Positions 38,440 to 51,847 of a DNA stretch of 64,000 nucleotides are shown one piece after another. The DNA is from Psettodes erumei (lineage: Eukaryota; Chordata; Actinopteri; Pleuronectiformes; Psettodidae): positions 620,001 to 684,000 of the forward strand of contig JAFBJZ010000600.1 of NCBI GenBank assembly GCA_016785225.1. The letters run 5' to 3'. The position numbers and the translations under genes are program-made. The notes below the pieces were generated by a model that was not told the origin of the DNA, ran no database searches, and saw nothing but the letters and a program-made list of their open reading frames with translations. Numbering within the stretch: the first letter of the stretch is position 1; each line of letters begins with the position of its first letter.

Positions 38440-38445
38440 TTTATT
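38440..38445 (-). terminator. kmo polyadenylation signal candidate
   Basis: TTTATT on the plus strand reads AATAAA on the minus strand, about 320 bases beyond the kmo stop codon. It would leave the kmo and opn3 transcripts separate. Confidence 0.5.
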
Positions 38446-38761
38446 TTCACATTAAAAGTTGTTCAAATGATGACGACAATGGCTTGAAAATAATCAAAAC
38501 TGAGGACTGAAAAAATATTACTGTCCTTCAGTCAAACCATTATCAGTTAATGCTGATCAAATCTTATAAAATCATAGTATCAATTGTTATGACAGGTATA
38601 ACTTACAACAATCATTTACAGCACATTAATTTGCCTGGCAGAGCCTTCACTGCGAATAAGAGGCCTCAGTCAAAATCTAATTAAATTTTCAACCCTCCTC
38701 AGTTCCTTCTAGTGTTATTCTACTTTCAACACTTGTCTGTCAGATCAGAGTCTGCCAGTGT

Positions 38762-41700
38762 TCATGAGATCCTGATGGCCACAAGCCAATTCCACATTTT
38801 CTCAGGGGGGAGGATGAGCTTGTTGATACTGGGAGGATTTTTGATAAGCATGTAGGAGCCTCCTAAAACAACTCCTGTGGCACTTAACAGAAGGCCACAG
38901 TTTATTACCTGTGAAAGAAAATTTAATCAGCTTTTCAGTTTTATGCACAAACTTATTTGTCCCTAAGGCTTTGTAAAAGCCATTTTGAGGTACAACAGTC
39001 TCTCCAAAGCAATAAGCAAAATACATCTGCAAAACAAAGACTTAAAATAATTAATTAAGTTGCTGTTGTGTTCAGCAACACTATAATTCAAGCCCAATAG
39101 TTATAAGATATATTCATAGAAAGGAAAACATATGTTACTGTAAATTCATAGGAAGGTTTGTCAAAGGATTATGTAATTTGGTACTAAATGTAGCTGAACA
39201 GAGGCTGTGTTATTATTTGGGTTTTTTTTCCTATTGTGCATACAATTGTTTATGCTCCACTTAGTTCAGTGACCTTGCTGTAATCTTCACCCTAATAATG
39301 CCAACATTCTCCCTGCACTTGGCTAAGACATAAACAATGCCCTCCCTGCAGCTGATCTCTATGTATCCCTCTCATTATCACATTATTTAATTATTTTGTG
39401 AATGGTTTTGCTCTTCTACTCTACATGCTTGATTCATACACTAGTTTGTCCTCCTAACATAGAAGTCATTTTGCCCTTTGTCCAGACATCCCCATGGGGT
39501 TTAAAGAATTTACGAGGGAGGTTGTGAAAATCCCTGCTGTCCATCTGACAGTGGTCCATTAGCCCTCAGCACAAGTCACATCAGACAGTTCAGCAAAGTG
39601 CCAAGGACTAAATCTCTCATACAGCCAAGCGTGAGGACCGGGAAATGCTTCTTTGTGCAGCAAAGCTGTGTTTTTGTAGTAGAATAAATCAAATGTTTCT
39701 AAAAGAGGAAGTATTTACTCAGTGAGAGTATGCTGCTAATGCAACTTCAAAAGAATCCCGAATTATAATACCAAGATGTTCAAAGGTATGTAATATCCCC
39801 CTAAAAACATTGAGTGCACCCAGGAAAAGAAATGTTAAAAAAGTGCCTTACTTTGTTTTGCCAACGCCAGCGCTCCACAGCTTTATGGTATCTTGTCCTG
39901 GTGAAAGTGACCTTGGGACAGTGATGGACAAAGAATGATACAGATATTGTGGAAGACAAAGCAATGACTCTAATCATTTTGTTAGTGTACCTACCATTGT
40001 GTAAAGTGGAATTATTGTCTTTGGCATGAAGAAGTGGAGGACATTATCAACATGTTTTCTGAAAAGGAACCATTTGGAGTTGACATGTGCTCGCATCTAC
40101 GAAACAAAACAGCGCATGTATTAGTGAAGTGAATCATCTGTGGTGTGATGTGATGTGACAGTGTTAAATATATCTTACAGCTATATCAGAAACAACACAT
40201 GGTCTTCTCTACTCTCTTGAGCAAAGCTGCAGGAGAGGAGGACTGAGTTAAAACAAAGTGCTGCAGTCAATTTTACGATCTGTAAGAATAATGACAGGGC
40301 CGAGACCAATTACTGACTTTTTGAGAGCATGGATTTTAATGGGCAGATGGTTGCAGTAGGTGTCCAGCTGTCAGATATGATGGAAAGTGTAAATATCTAT
40401 GGATAACTGAACTCAGCACACCCAGAACCTGAGACTACATTCATGTGACTATGACTGTTTTTTTTACTACAGTCCATCCCCTTTTTTGCATTGAAATTAC
40501 TCTAAAGTAGTCATAGTTCTCAGTTTCTAATAGACACTAGAACGCCATGGTGAATAAAAGTACATTTCAAAGCATAAGGTTGAATTAATCATGTTAAATA
40601 AATATGCATTACTTCAATGTAGTTGTACATGGCCAGGTCTGCAATTGCATGGTCATCTGGAACTCGCACTCTAGTATACTCAGAGAGTACAGCACCTGCA
40701 TGGATACACAAGGGAAGACAGAAAGATTTTTATTAAGAATTGTCACTTTATCCTCTGTTTCTACTATAATCTTTGTTCACTCAAAACATACTTACTGAAA
40801 TCCTCATTGAACTGCTCCATTATTTCATCAAAGACAATGCAGTCCTCAAAGCCCTGCAAAGCAAAGACAAATGAATGAGTCTACATTTAATTCATGTCTG
40901 CTTTTTTCTCCTCAGATTAGTGATACAGATTGGTTGCTTACAGCGTTCATCCCCTGCCCATAGAAAGGCACCACAGCATGGGCTGCATCACCCATAAGGA
41001 CACATTTGTCGCCAATGTGATATGGGGAGCACTTAACAGACACCATGGCTTGCGCAGGCAATCGGAAATAATCTCTCTTAAGAGCATCACTGCAAGGCAG
41101 AAATGGAAATACAACAATTACAAACTCACTTTCAGCAATTCATATTGACATTGTGTCAATGTGTTTTTCTGAACGACAGGCTTGGGTTTTTGTTCACTAC
41201 ATAGGCATCTATCAACATTTCAGTAAGCTAAAACAGCTATGTTCTGCTCTGATGAAGTTAAAACAGACAAAGAGAGGAAGGAAAGCATGCGTTCAGCTGT
41301 TTATGTCTGAGCACTCCAGCAAAAGGTCAACCCAGAGAGCAAGTGAATGAATGAAAGCCCGGAGCGTTATCTGTCCGTCACCCACTATGTACGGCTCACC
41401 TCTGATTAAAACCTCACTGCACAAAGCCATGTAACTCTAAGTCTGCAATTTCATACTTCACAGATCATGGCTGTGGATGTGTCTTGAGTCAATGGGATGA
41501 TGGGAAAGGAAAGTGTTTTTTTGTGATTGCTTGGCAGGTTGGGTGAAGAGATAAAGGCAGAAAGTGAGAAAGAGGGTACCAGAAATAACATAGGCTGCGT
41601 GTGTGTGTGTGGAGGGGTGGGGGGTGGAGGTGAGAAAGACACTTACACTCCAATTAGTGGTATGGTGTCAGGGAAGTATTTCTGAAAAAACTCAATCACT

Positions 41701-44700
41701 TCATCTCCTGTGGTGATCTTTTCAAACTCATCAAAGGGCATGAAGAGGGTACAGGTAAAGGTCTTGTCCTAAATTAAGGGGGAAAGAATAAACAACGAAT
41801 TAACAGGGGCCGACATAAAACACATGTGAGAGACATATTGAAAAGAAGATAAATAAAATCTGTCAATGGTTTCTTTAAATCGTATCTAGTACAGTTTTGG
41901 TATTGTTCAACATTCTCAAAAGTGTCACAATTTGTGGCCTATTCTAAACACTGCCTTTGTATTTCTGTTTCCCAGGGTCAAGGATGAAAACAAATGAAGA
42001 AGCATCCTTCCACAAATGCTGCATCCTGTGGTGTACTCAGTGTTCAAGATTTTTCAAACAGTATATTTTATTTTTTGTACTTTTTCATAAAGAATGTGTC
42101 TTGCAAAATCCCCCCTACCACACATATTATAGAATCTTCCATCTTCATTGCAGACATAATAGCCAAAATCCATCCAGTGAAAGCAATGGATGAAAGTGCA
42201 CTAAGGTTGTGGGCGCGTCATTATCTGCCCGTCTGAGCAGGTGCAATCTATCAACATCACAAAGTCCTCCCTGTGGACCTTTTAGCACTGTCTCTGGTTT
42301 CCACAGCAACGAGGATGTGTGTGTGTTGTTGTTTTTTATATTCTCAGCTCTAATGTGTTCCTGGGAACTGGAGCATTGAGTGACAGTGTGAATGCACTCC
42401 AAAGTCAGCTGTCTTATCCCAGTCTCATGGAAGAGGACAAAAAGAGTTGTGCTGAGCCAGCCATGCAGAGAAAAAAAACATTGTAGGATTAAGAAGGACA
42501 GGAGAGACAGAAGTCACACAGCGAAAGATGAGGAGGACACAATGATTGTGTTAAATCTGGGTCACACCTCAGGAGCCAAGGCATTATGCAGACTACCATT
42601 TCTGATGAGTAAGACTCCACCAGCTATGAAGCATCTGTAAATGAGGCTAATTAACTCTATGAGGACATCCCAGAGGTCAATCATGCCCTGAAATCTTTTA
42701 CAGTGATTGTGCTTTTGTCTGTCTGTAACAGCCAGTGGTTGCTACGCTACATATGTGACACAATAACCTCACAGATAAGCATCTTACAACAGTGCAGCTA
42801 CATGCACACAAGAGTGGAGAAGAGTAAACTTCAAACTCACCAAGTTGGGTAGGGCAATCATCATGAATGTGTTTCGCGGCCAGATGTGCAGATAATTAGG
42901 CTTCATGGCAAACTGGGGATGATGATGAAAAGTGGGATAAACCAAAAAGAAATATGAACTATGAACAGTGAGTCTTACCATCCCATCCCTATACCACCTA
43001 CAGGAAACAGAGGGGACAGTACAGAGGACAAACCTCTCCATTGATGGGTGGCATGGTGAGCTCCATGTAGCCGTGGGGGATGTAGGTCTGGCTGTAGTTG
43101 TAGCGGCTACGGCGAAGGAACTGCTTGCGGATGGCAGAGAAAGCTCCATCGCAGCCAACAATTAGGTCTGCCTTGATCTGCTCCTTGGATCCATCTGGCC
43201 TGAGAAACATACAATTAACATGACAAATTTACCTTAGTGTAGTGTTAATTTATCATTGATTATTTTAACCTGAGGATTATTTAAAAAAAAACACATCCAC
43301 ATTAAATTATTTAATCAGCAAATTTCACATTTCAAGTCCAGACCTTCCTTAGACTACTTGGAAGCAATGTTCCATTGCCTAAGCAACTGGCTATGTGCTT
43401 TGGGTTTGGTTCAGACATTAAACTAATGCAGACAGAGAGCTGTATATTTGCTGTATTTTTTGGCTTTCACATTGGTACAGCAGAAAAGTAGGCCACTGAC
43501 TCTTTAAATTTGCAATACATACTGTTAATATGACAGTATCTTTATAACATGGTCATTGAATGGTAATGGCTTTATTTATTCATAGTAATTTCACTCCATG
43601 GAGCATCTCTGGCAACTATAAACATGATTGTGTTGAAGAGCTGCGTCAGGCAGCAGCATGCGTCAGCGCTCCCGACATCCCCGGAAGCAGACATGCAAAT
43701 GGTTCCTGTCATGGTGCTGGGAGTTAAGTGGGAGTTAAATGTTTATTTGAAACGTTAAATGAGATCTGACATTGTTCAGTGGCTAGTGGACATTAATGCC
43801 CCAAGTGGAAATGCGAATTTATCTGTCAAACATAATATCAAGTACATCTGAGTTAATGAGCCTTGCAAACCACATCGTGGTGTTTAACATTGGCTTAATT
43901 CAGGGCTAACCAAAGATGTTACAATTCATCTTGAAGGGGACATGAATGCATGTCCTAAACTTTATGACAATCCACCTACATTTGTCAAGATATTGCACTC
44001 AACGCCAAAAATGTCAACCTCATGGTGGTGCTGGAGGAAAAGTCAGGGGATCCTCATCCTCTGGGTACACTGAATTCAAAGTACAAAGTTTTGTGGCAAT
44101 CCATAAGGTAAATGCTGTGAGTCAACACATTCCAGTTCTGAAATGTGTAGACTCCACTGTGAAATATTGATTACATATTGACCCTTTAATGTTTGACAAT
44201 TTTAGCAAAGTAGATTTATTATTAGTTCAGTTCAGTACAGTTGTAAATGAATCTAGTGCAACTGACAGTATCTGGTTTCCTAAATAAAATGTTGTGAGGC
44301 TTGGTGACAGTACTTGTGTTATATGCACAGTGCCTGCACCATGGGATGCTGATTTCACATTATGATTGCCCACCACAGTGCTACAGTTTTGCACCTGAAG
44401 ATTATGTCAAATACTGAATAAGATAGCATTATCAAACAGTGATAAGTATGGTCTAGGACTTCATAAACAAGTTATTAAATACATAAATACAGCAATAAGG
44501 TAGTTAATATACAGCTATAGACCAAACTGTGAAAAGAAGTCCTGTCAAGGTCATGTATTTTCATTTAATACTGGTGCTATCTCTTAACATTTCATGGCTA
44601 CTATGGGAGTAAACCTGCTATCACAGTGGCATCAGGCTCACCACATGCATTTAATTTCACGAGCTGGAGAGAACAAACATGAGCTGTCACAGATCAGCTA

Positions 44701-47700
44701 CAGGGAAAGGGGAGGGAAGTGTCCTGGATGCATAAAGTGCTCACCAGGGTGACTTTTGGATTCAAGGCAAACTCACAGCAAAACCTGATTAAATTAAAGT
44801 GTATTAAAGTGTTTGTTCACTGTGGCAAAAACAGCCCAGTGACTCATTCTGATCCACATTTCAACTCGGAGCAGGACAGATCACCAAGCATAAATATAAA
44901 TTAATACATTGATAAATAGATGAATAGAAGTGATGATACACACATCCAATGGACATTTTAGATAAGGATGAACTATTTTTTTTTTTTAAATGGTTATCAA
45001 ATTAAACAGTTTGTGCTCTTGCATGCTGTGTTAATAAGTCACTGCATGGGTACACTAATTCCCACGACTAAAAGAACTTGGGGGTGTTTCATTGTTAATT
45101 GGGTCATAAATTGTGTGTCACATTTACCTCAAGGACAACCAAACAAGACTTCAAAGGCAACATGTTTTCACCATCCCAGGCCTCAGGCAGTTAACATGTG
45201 CAAGGCCATATGTGTTTATATGCATGAACACAGAGGGAACGTGAATAAAGTTAAAACAAAAAATCTAAATGCAGATTCTCCTACTGGATCACCCTCCATA
45301 TATTATGTATGTGTGTGCTTGTATTTGCATATGATGTGACTACACACTGCACAATTATTTACTTATTAACTAACTACAACAACTATTTACCTGACAAAGG
45401 TCATCAGCCCTGCTTCGGCGCTCCAGTCCTGCAGTTTGTGGTCAAAGTTCAGCTTTGTGTTTGGATATGTTTCTGCCTCTGTGGAAGTACAATGTAAGAA
45501 AAAATGCTTATATCAGACATGCAGGCATGACATAACACCGGCGGTTTAATGTGACAGGTCATGTCCTGTTAAAATATACGGGAGGCCTTCAAAATCCTGA
45601 TAAAATGGAGCAAAGACACGGACAGTCGGCAGTTAAATCCATCCCCCGCTAAAGGGGAATGACCACATGGTGATTAGCACAAATCTCCTGAACAACATTA
45701 CATAGCAGTGCGTGTATCTGGTTTTGTGAAAACTGATGTTTCTGCTGTCACACATTCCAAAATCTCTTTATCTCAGTGTTCACTCCAGGAGTCTGGATTG
45801 GCCCTGATAAGAACAAAAGCTTTGCAATCAGCCTCTCGTTTGGCACACGCTGGCAGTCTAATTAAAAAGAGACCCATGCTGTCACGCACATCTCCAAGCG
45901 TATATGCAGGCAATTCATTAAATAATCTCAATAATAAATCCCTTTAGCCTGAAAATACGAGCACTTCCTCTGACGTTGCCTGACGTACTCAGGCACTTTA
46001 AAGCCTTGCATGAAGCTGACGCGCAGGGACTCTCTGCAGTGGATATGGCTCAGCTCGCTAGCAAACAGCCTCATTCTGGAGAAGTGGTGGAAAGAAAGAG
46101 CACTTCTTTTTAACCTGGAGCTTTGTGCAGAGTTCGTGAATACAAAATGAGAGTACTTTATGTATTTACAGGGTAATATGCTGTTGGAGCAGTAATCTTT
46201 CAAAGTGGTACTTTGTAACTTATCAAAGATGAAATTACACATTCTTCCTCATCAAATAAAAAAGTTTAATTTATTTGCAATACATTGCACAATTGCACAA
46301 TTTAGTACACAAAGGGAATTAGCTGCTACAGCCTTATTCCATCTGGCAAGGCTAATGTTAACTAAAGATAGGCAACTTTGGGTTGATGTTGCAGTCTACT
46401 GTCCCTATGGCTGAGCACAAACCACTCCTGCGTTCACAAAAAAGAAACGCAGTAATTAATTCTATTGTAAGATTTTGGACACTTACGATTCATCCCTGAC
46501 AGGTGAACAGTCGCACAACCTTCATTTCTCTAACTATAAAATGCAACATGTTTGACGTATTAGCATTTAGTTTTATCCCATAGGATGTTACCTGTGACAA
46601 AGTTATGCAAACATTACCCTTTCTCATTTTAAAAGCCATTTATGTAGTGAATCCACAGATGCAATTCCAGGAGTATCATTATTTAACAATATTAGAGAGC
46701 AAATTCTGGTTCTGATCCATTTTTTAAATGCCACTGAATGACAGGAGTTTACGTTGGGATTCTTGTTTGTTTCTATTCACTCTGTGCAAGCAGCAATTCG
46801 CTGGGTATTCATTGATTCCGTCATGAAGTTGGTATGATTTTTTAAAAATAAAAATATGAAGAGAGATATTAATGTGGTGATATTAGGGTGTTTTGTTTTA
46901 CCATTCTTGTCCCAGTGAGTGTAAACTTGTTTTTATAGCTTGATTAAAAATGAGAAGAATCCCCTCAATAACTTCCAATTGGCTCTTTCATTATGTTTCA
47001 TAGTTTATTGAACTAATTGTATTTCCTTTGTGGATGAGAGATGAAAATGATATAATACATTTATTATGGTCCTGTTAAAGAGTGATAACATTACAAGATG
47101 TGCATTTAATCTCTCTCTCCTTCGTACATGTTTTACTTTGTGCTGCCGCAAGCTTTATGTTTATTTGATGGCGTTCATTTCACACTGCTGTGCTGTGTTG
47201 ATAATGTTACGGAGCATCTGACTTCAGTGTATATTAGGGCATGAGAGTGAGAAACATCTGAAAGGAGCTAAAATCCTTTATGAATCCAATTTTGCATCAT
47301 TGTCTTGTAGGAAGAGAATGCATCATTTGAATGTTGAATTTCTAATTCAGTTTGGCTATCATTTGGTTATTTCAGTACACATTCTGTGACATTATGCTCC
47401 AACATCTATTTTGTCTGAATAATGCAGAAGAACTCTTTTAATGTTCTTACCTGTTAACAGCTCTTTGTTCAGATTGGCTCGGTCTACTGACAGGATGTAC
47501 TGGAAAGAGAACAAACTGTTACAGTGGATGTCTACAGATACTACACCTACACACTGTTGGTCCCTATGAACCATCTCTGCCCAACCAGAGCAGTGTAATT
47601 AAAAAGGGCTTTCAGACAAACATTTTCACTTCAGTTGGACATCTGTTGTTATGTGGCATTAACTGAGTTGTCACTCGTACTTATCATCAGTTGGTGCGTC

Positions 47701-49578
47701 CTTGAGTCACTTCACATAATGTAACATATCTCTGGGTTTGTTTGTGTTTCTGTATATGTGTGCTTACAAACACTGCTCGGGCATGACAGGTCTAGCAAGG
47801 TAAAAAATTCATATTGACCTGCAGAGGAGCTTCTGCAAATACACCATTCTTACTGGTTTACCACATACCACATCCTTACTGCTGACTGCTCAGTTATTAC
47901 AGTGTTACATAGGTAAATGAGACTTCTTCAGCTTGATAAAATATACAGTTGTTCACATGATGCCAATAGCAGGCTTACCTGGCCTTTCTTGCCATAAGGG
48001 ATTGCTGACTGTTTCCCAGTCAGTGAATGGATCATTCTTGCATGCATGGGAATTCCTTGGGAGACAATCTGTTGGGGAAAAAAATGATGATTGCAGAGGA
48101 TCAAAGTTATCATTTATAACCATTTAGGAAAAATAATTATGTATATTTGTATGATTTGCATTGCCTCTTTAAAAACAAACAGGGTTTGAAGTCACAAATC
48201 ATGAATGCAAAGAATGGGTAGCAGCCTATTGAACATGCAGCTAATCCATTTGGCCATTCAGTAGCTTCCTTTGAGTAAGTATATGTGAAAACCCTGTATA
48301 ACAGGCCATGTTTTGTCATGCTGAAAAGTCACACGAGTGTAAAGAGAAAAGGGTCTAATGCAGAGTTCTCAGGCATGCCTAACATGCTCAGTGTAGCAAA
48401 TGTGGCCCAACAAAAATGCTGACATTAGATGCCAGAATAAAACATCTTTAGGGGCCTGCAAGCAAAAAGACCAGGCTGGACAGATTCCCTGGAGCATAAC
48501 CTTCCGTTATTACAAATCCAGCTAAACAAAAAATTAAGTGTTTCTATTTTCCTGCCTTGACATCAGTCGTGATGTGTGGTTTATGAAGACTTATATGGAT
48601 GGTAACATGGGCAACAAAAATTGATATTATATATATGCTATATATGCTATAGTATATGCTATTCTAATTTGTTTTCTCGTCCCCTTTAAGACCAATAAAC
48701 AAGCAAGATAGGGCCACCATGCCCCCACAGTCCTGGGATATTCCACTTTACATGATAAACAGTGAATGTGTCCAATCAGCATACCTTCTCCTCCAGTCCG
48801 ACACGTTTCAGTGCTTGCCGGCCTCTGTGAGACAAAGCCAGGTTGATGCTTCTCCCCCTCACAATTTTGGCTTGCCGGATATCTGACCGAAATCACACAA
48901 AAATGTTTCTGGATTATTGGTTATCCACGAGAAATGCAATGCATCCATTCATCTGTGTGTTCAGGAATATTGTAATTTTGATGCGTGGCTGTATTATGCA
49001 GAGAGAGAAGCAATGTGACAATGTGATTTAGTGTACTTGAAAAGATGGCTTTGAAAAGAGCGTATCATACACTACCTTCCCTCGTCTCATAGACTTCCAC
49101 ATCAAAGCCCCTTTTGGCAAAGAAGCAAGCATTCAGTGCCCCAACCTGAAAGGAGAAGGGGGATACCAACAATTCTTTGAAAATCTTGCCAAAATCATTG
49201 TCTTTTACACTGTCATACATAAATAATTATCTCCTGAATATGTAGTGCTGTATAGGCTACAGAGACACAGCCAAACCCACTTTTGTGACTTTATTTTCTC
49301 TACTTCACAGTTTTTACTGCAAATTTTTCTTTTTCTTTTACCACATTGTCCAAAAATAAGCCTTCATTAATCCTACTAAAACTGTGCTATAGAACTTCCC
49401 ACTTTATGAGAGGGCAACTGCCTTAGTAAAGGTGAGTACGCAGTCAGTCAACAGATGAAAAGACTACAGTGAAGAGCTACAGTGAAATAAATGTTCAATT
49501 TCATTTGGTTCTTACCAAACCACCGCCCACCACTGCCACAACTCTTTTCTTGGTTGGCCTGCCCGCTGATCTCTCCAT
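38762..49578 (-). CDS. kmo: Kynurenine 3-monooxygenase
   Basis: Fifteen exons on the minus strand give 471 residues (human 486, also fifteen exons): 49,516-49,578; 49,076-49,145; 48,785-48,882; 47,979-48,068; 47,451-47,499; 45,391-45,478; 43,034-43,199; 42,841-42,912; 41,647-41,768; 40,942-41,089; 40,796-40,853; 40,613-40,695; 39,995-40,096; 39,852-39,911; 38,762-38,908. The enzyme hydroxylates L-kynurenine to 3-hydroxykynurenine with FAD, NADPH and O2 at the mitochondrial outer membrane. The FAD motif GGGLVG is at 18-23, the second flavin motif MGDAAHA begins with G306-D307, and PFYGQGMNAGFEDC follows. Substrate-binding Arg88 and Tyr102 correspond to human R85 and Y99. RGRSINLALSHRGRQALK is typical of the family. 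A hydrophobic C-terminal segment (about 427-444) matches the membrane anchor. The start is the only ATG ahead of the Rossmann motif. All exon phases join and no frame break is seen. Confidence 0.97.
38909..42840 (-). other. kmo introns 8-14
   Basis: These introns between exons 8 and 15 are short to moderate and have canonical minus-strand donor and acceptor sites. They contain a small GT repeat near 41,600 and no recognisable gene or RNA. Confidence 0.65.
43200..45390 (-). other. kmo intron 6, repeat-bearing
   Basis: This is the largest kmo intron. It contains the teleost repeat fragment at 43,925-44,105 and otherwise AT-rich DNA without a recognisable gene. Confidence 0.65.
43925..44105 (+). 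repeat. Teleost dispersed repeat in kmo intron 6
   Basis: The text 'aatgtcaacctcatggtggt' followed by 'gctggaggaaaagtcagggg' and 'ttttgtggcaatccat' is a hallmark of a dispersed repeat I recognise from many percomorph genomes. Its right-hand portion belongs to the same kind of repeat as the fragment at 20,495-20,575. It is non-coding. Confidence 0.7.
45479..47450 (-). other. kmo intron 5
   Basis: This intron of about 2 kb is flanked by canonical sites. A GC-richer patch near 45,990-46,090 contrasts with AT-rich surroundings and could be regulatory. Nothing coding is recognised. Confidence 0.6.
47500..49515 (-). other. kmo introns 1-4
   Basis: These introns separate exons 1 to 5, are each under 1 kb and have canonical splice sites. 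I see no gene, RNA or notable repeat in them. Confidence 0.6.
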
Positions 49579-50132
49579 TGTACTGAATTCTCTCTGATGG
49601 TCAGACCCCTCTCACTGCTCAGTTCAAAGTGATTTGCAGAAGTACTGTGCAGGGACTTCAGAGGAGGAGGAGCAGAGTGAATCCCATGTATGTCATTCTA
49701 GAAATCAGTTCCCCGTTCAAAGCAGACACACAAGAAGCAGATAACAGGACTTTCTAAACACTATCTGGCAACTGATAGCTGGTTTCAAAAGGCCTAAACC
49801 AGATCATTCCCTCAACTTCAGCCAATTTACTTAGGTGGAATAAGATGAATTTGCTGTTACAGTTTCAGAAAATCACTACCTGCCTGTTGCATAGGCCTGC
49901 AAATGTAAAAACATTATACAAAACAAAATACAGTAAACTGTCCAAGGGTCACAAAAAAGATGGAAGAAGGAATGCTTGCCAACAGAACTCCTCAAAACTA
50001 TTACCTGTGTCTTGTCATTATTAGTGGCTTCTGAGTAATTTCTCAGGGGTCACATGTACCTGTAAAATGACTTGTGTCATGGATGACTGCTCTGATTGTC
50101 ACCACTGACAGGTCATGAATAAAGTCCTATGT

Positions 50133-50146
50133 CGCCATCTAGTGGC
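50133..50146 (-). promoter_or_regulatory. CTCF-type binding motif
   Basis: On the minus strand the text GCCACTAGATGGCG fits the vertebrate CTCF core CCASYAGRKGGC at every position. Its location between two divergent, functionally unrelated genes fits an insulator or domain-boundary role. That role is inferred; the motif itself is read directly. Confidence 0.5.
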
Positions 50147-51847
50147 TGTGTGATGTAAGCAATCAAAAAACAGTCTTCAACTAAATGAAGTCCAGTTCTG
50201 CTCTCGTAAGACTTTTATGAATATTACCATTTTCTTTGCAGATTTTAAAAATCCTGGATCTCTGTCTTTACCTTACATCACCAGTTCTAATCTACCACAA
50301 TTCAGTTCAATTTCCCACAAAGGAAATGGTTGAATTGGCTAATAGCTGGTATAAAATTGTTTTTCAATTTCTCCCTAGTCATACTAGTCTCTTATCACTT
50401 TGTGTCTCTACAGCTGTATGCACAGGGCAAAGGGCTTGAAAAATGATCTGAGCAGAGATGTATCATAAGCCCATATACTAAGGTCTTATGATACATCCAA
50501 GTGCCATATAAAGGAAAGACTGGGTGATTGAGAGGTCACTCAAACTAGCTGTAAAGGCATAGATGCTCTATAAAGGAGCACAAGTAGTGCAGTTAAATAG
50601 AAGTAAATTTGTAGTATAATCCAGGCCCCCAGCAGAAAGGGACTGTTTTTACAGTCTCTGTGTCATACACTGTCATAAACTATAAATTTTGTGGCACAGG
50701 TGCAACAGCTGTGATATATATAATGATACTAACAGATTTGGCCTGTGGTTCTGTGAATAAATGCCTCAGCTTGTACAAATTCTCTGTTTCTCATTTTGGA
50801 ACATATGCTTCATATCAAGACAAAATTTCATAGCTGTTAAATTTATGACAGAACAGGGACCATACATTTAATCCCCACAATTCCCACAAATCTCTGATAA
50901 TATAATCAATGTATCAATAAATCATGCAAGATCAAGATCTGTCTACAGTCCATTCTGAGCGTTTGCGCAAAACATACCTTTTGGAATTAATCAGAGACAC
51001 TTTAAATGGTGGCAGGTATGTGCTGACTCCCATTTAACATGAGTTTGAATGTGATTGGTTAATTCTGTGTACGCACATGCGCACATGCGCAACCACATTA
51101 TCTCAGTAGTTTATTTTTACTTCCCCTCTCTAAAAGATTTTCATTCATAGATTTCATTTTTTCAATTGATTGTAAAGTTTTATAGGTCACATTAATGGTG
51201 TAAAAAGTTGAAATTGTTGAGATTTATCATGGTCTCATTTTTCACAAAAACCTGGCATTTGAACAGGGGTGTGTAGAGTTTTTATATCCGCTGTAAATTA
51301 AACGTAGACCATTCGCTGCTGGTGAAAATCCACGATTTTCATGATCCATGGGGTTTGTTGGTGGCATTATGTTTGTGGTAGTATTCTATGTATTTTATCT
51401 TGAAAATTATATTTTCAACCACACCTTTGGAAAGCAGAATAAAGTTATGCACTGAGCGTAACTAATGTTTTTTAATTTCATATTTTATTGATTTGCAGGT
51501 TTCCTTGTTATTCAGCTAGGTTAGAATTCAGTTCTCATTACTGAAATCATTTCATTAACGAAATCATATCGCTACCGAAACAGATGCTAATTAACAAATC
51601 ATTTTTGTTTTTCAATTTGTAGAAAGGATATATACACTTTGGTGTCACAGTTGTGGCATGACTTAAGATATGTCAGTTTCCATGAAATATAACAAAAAAA
51701 ACAGGTGACAGAACACTTTGATCTTGAAAATAATTCAAGATCAAAGGGTTATTCCAGATCAAAATGCAGGACCGTAATAACCGTAATTGCCTTTGAACTT
51801 TTTTGAATTTCTTTATGTGAGTAGAGAAGAAGAAGAGGAAGAAAACA

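Noticed and set aside
42784..43161. A 125-codon minus-strand frame across kmo exons 7-8
   Set aside because: It is a read-through of kmo exon 8, the adjoining intron and an out-of-frame part of exon 7, not a separate gene.
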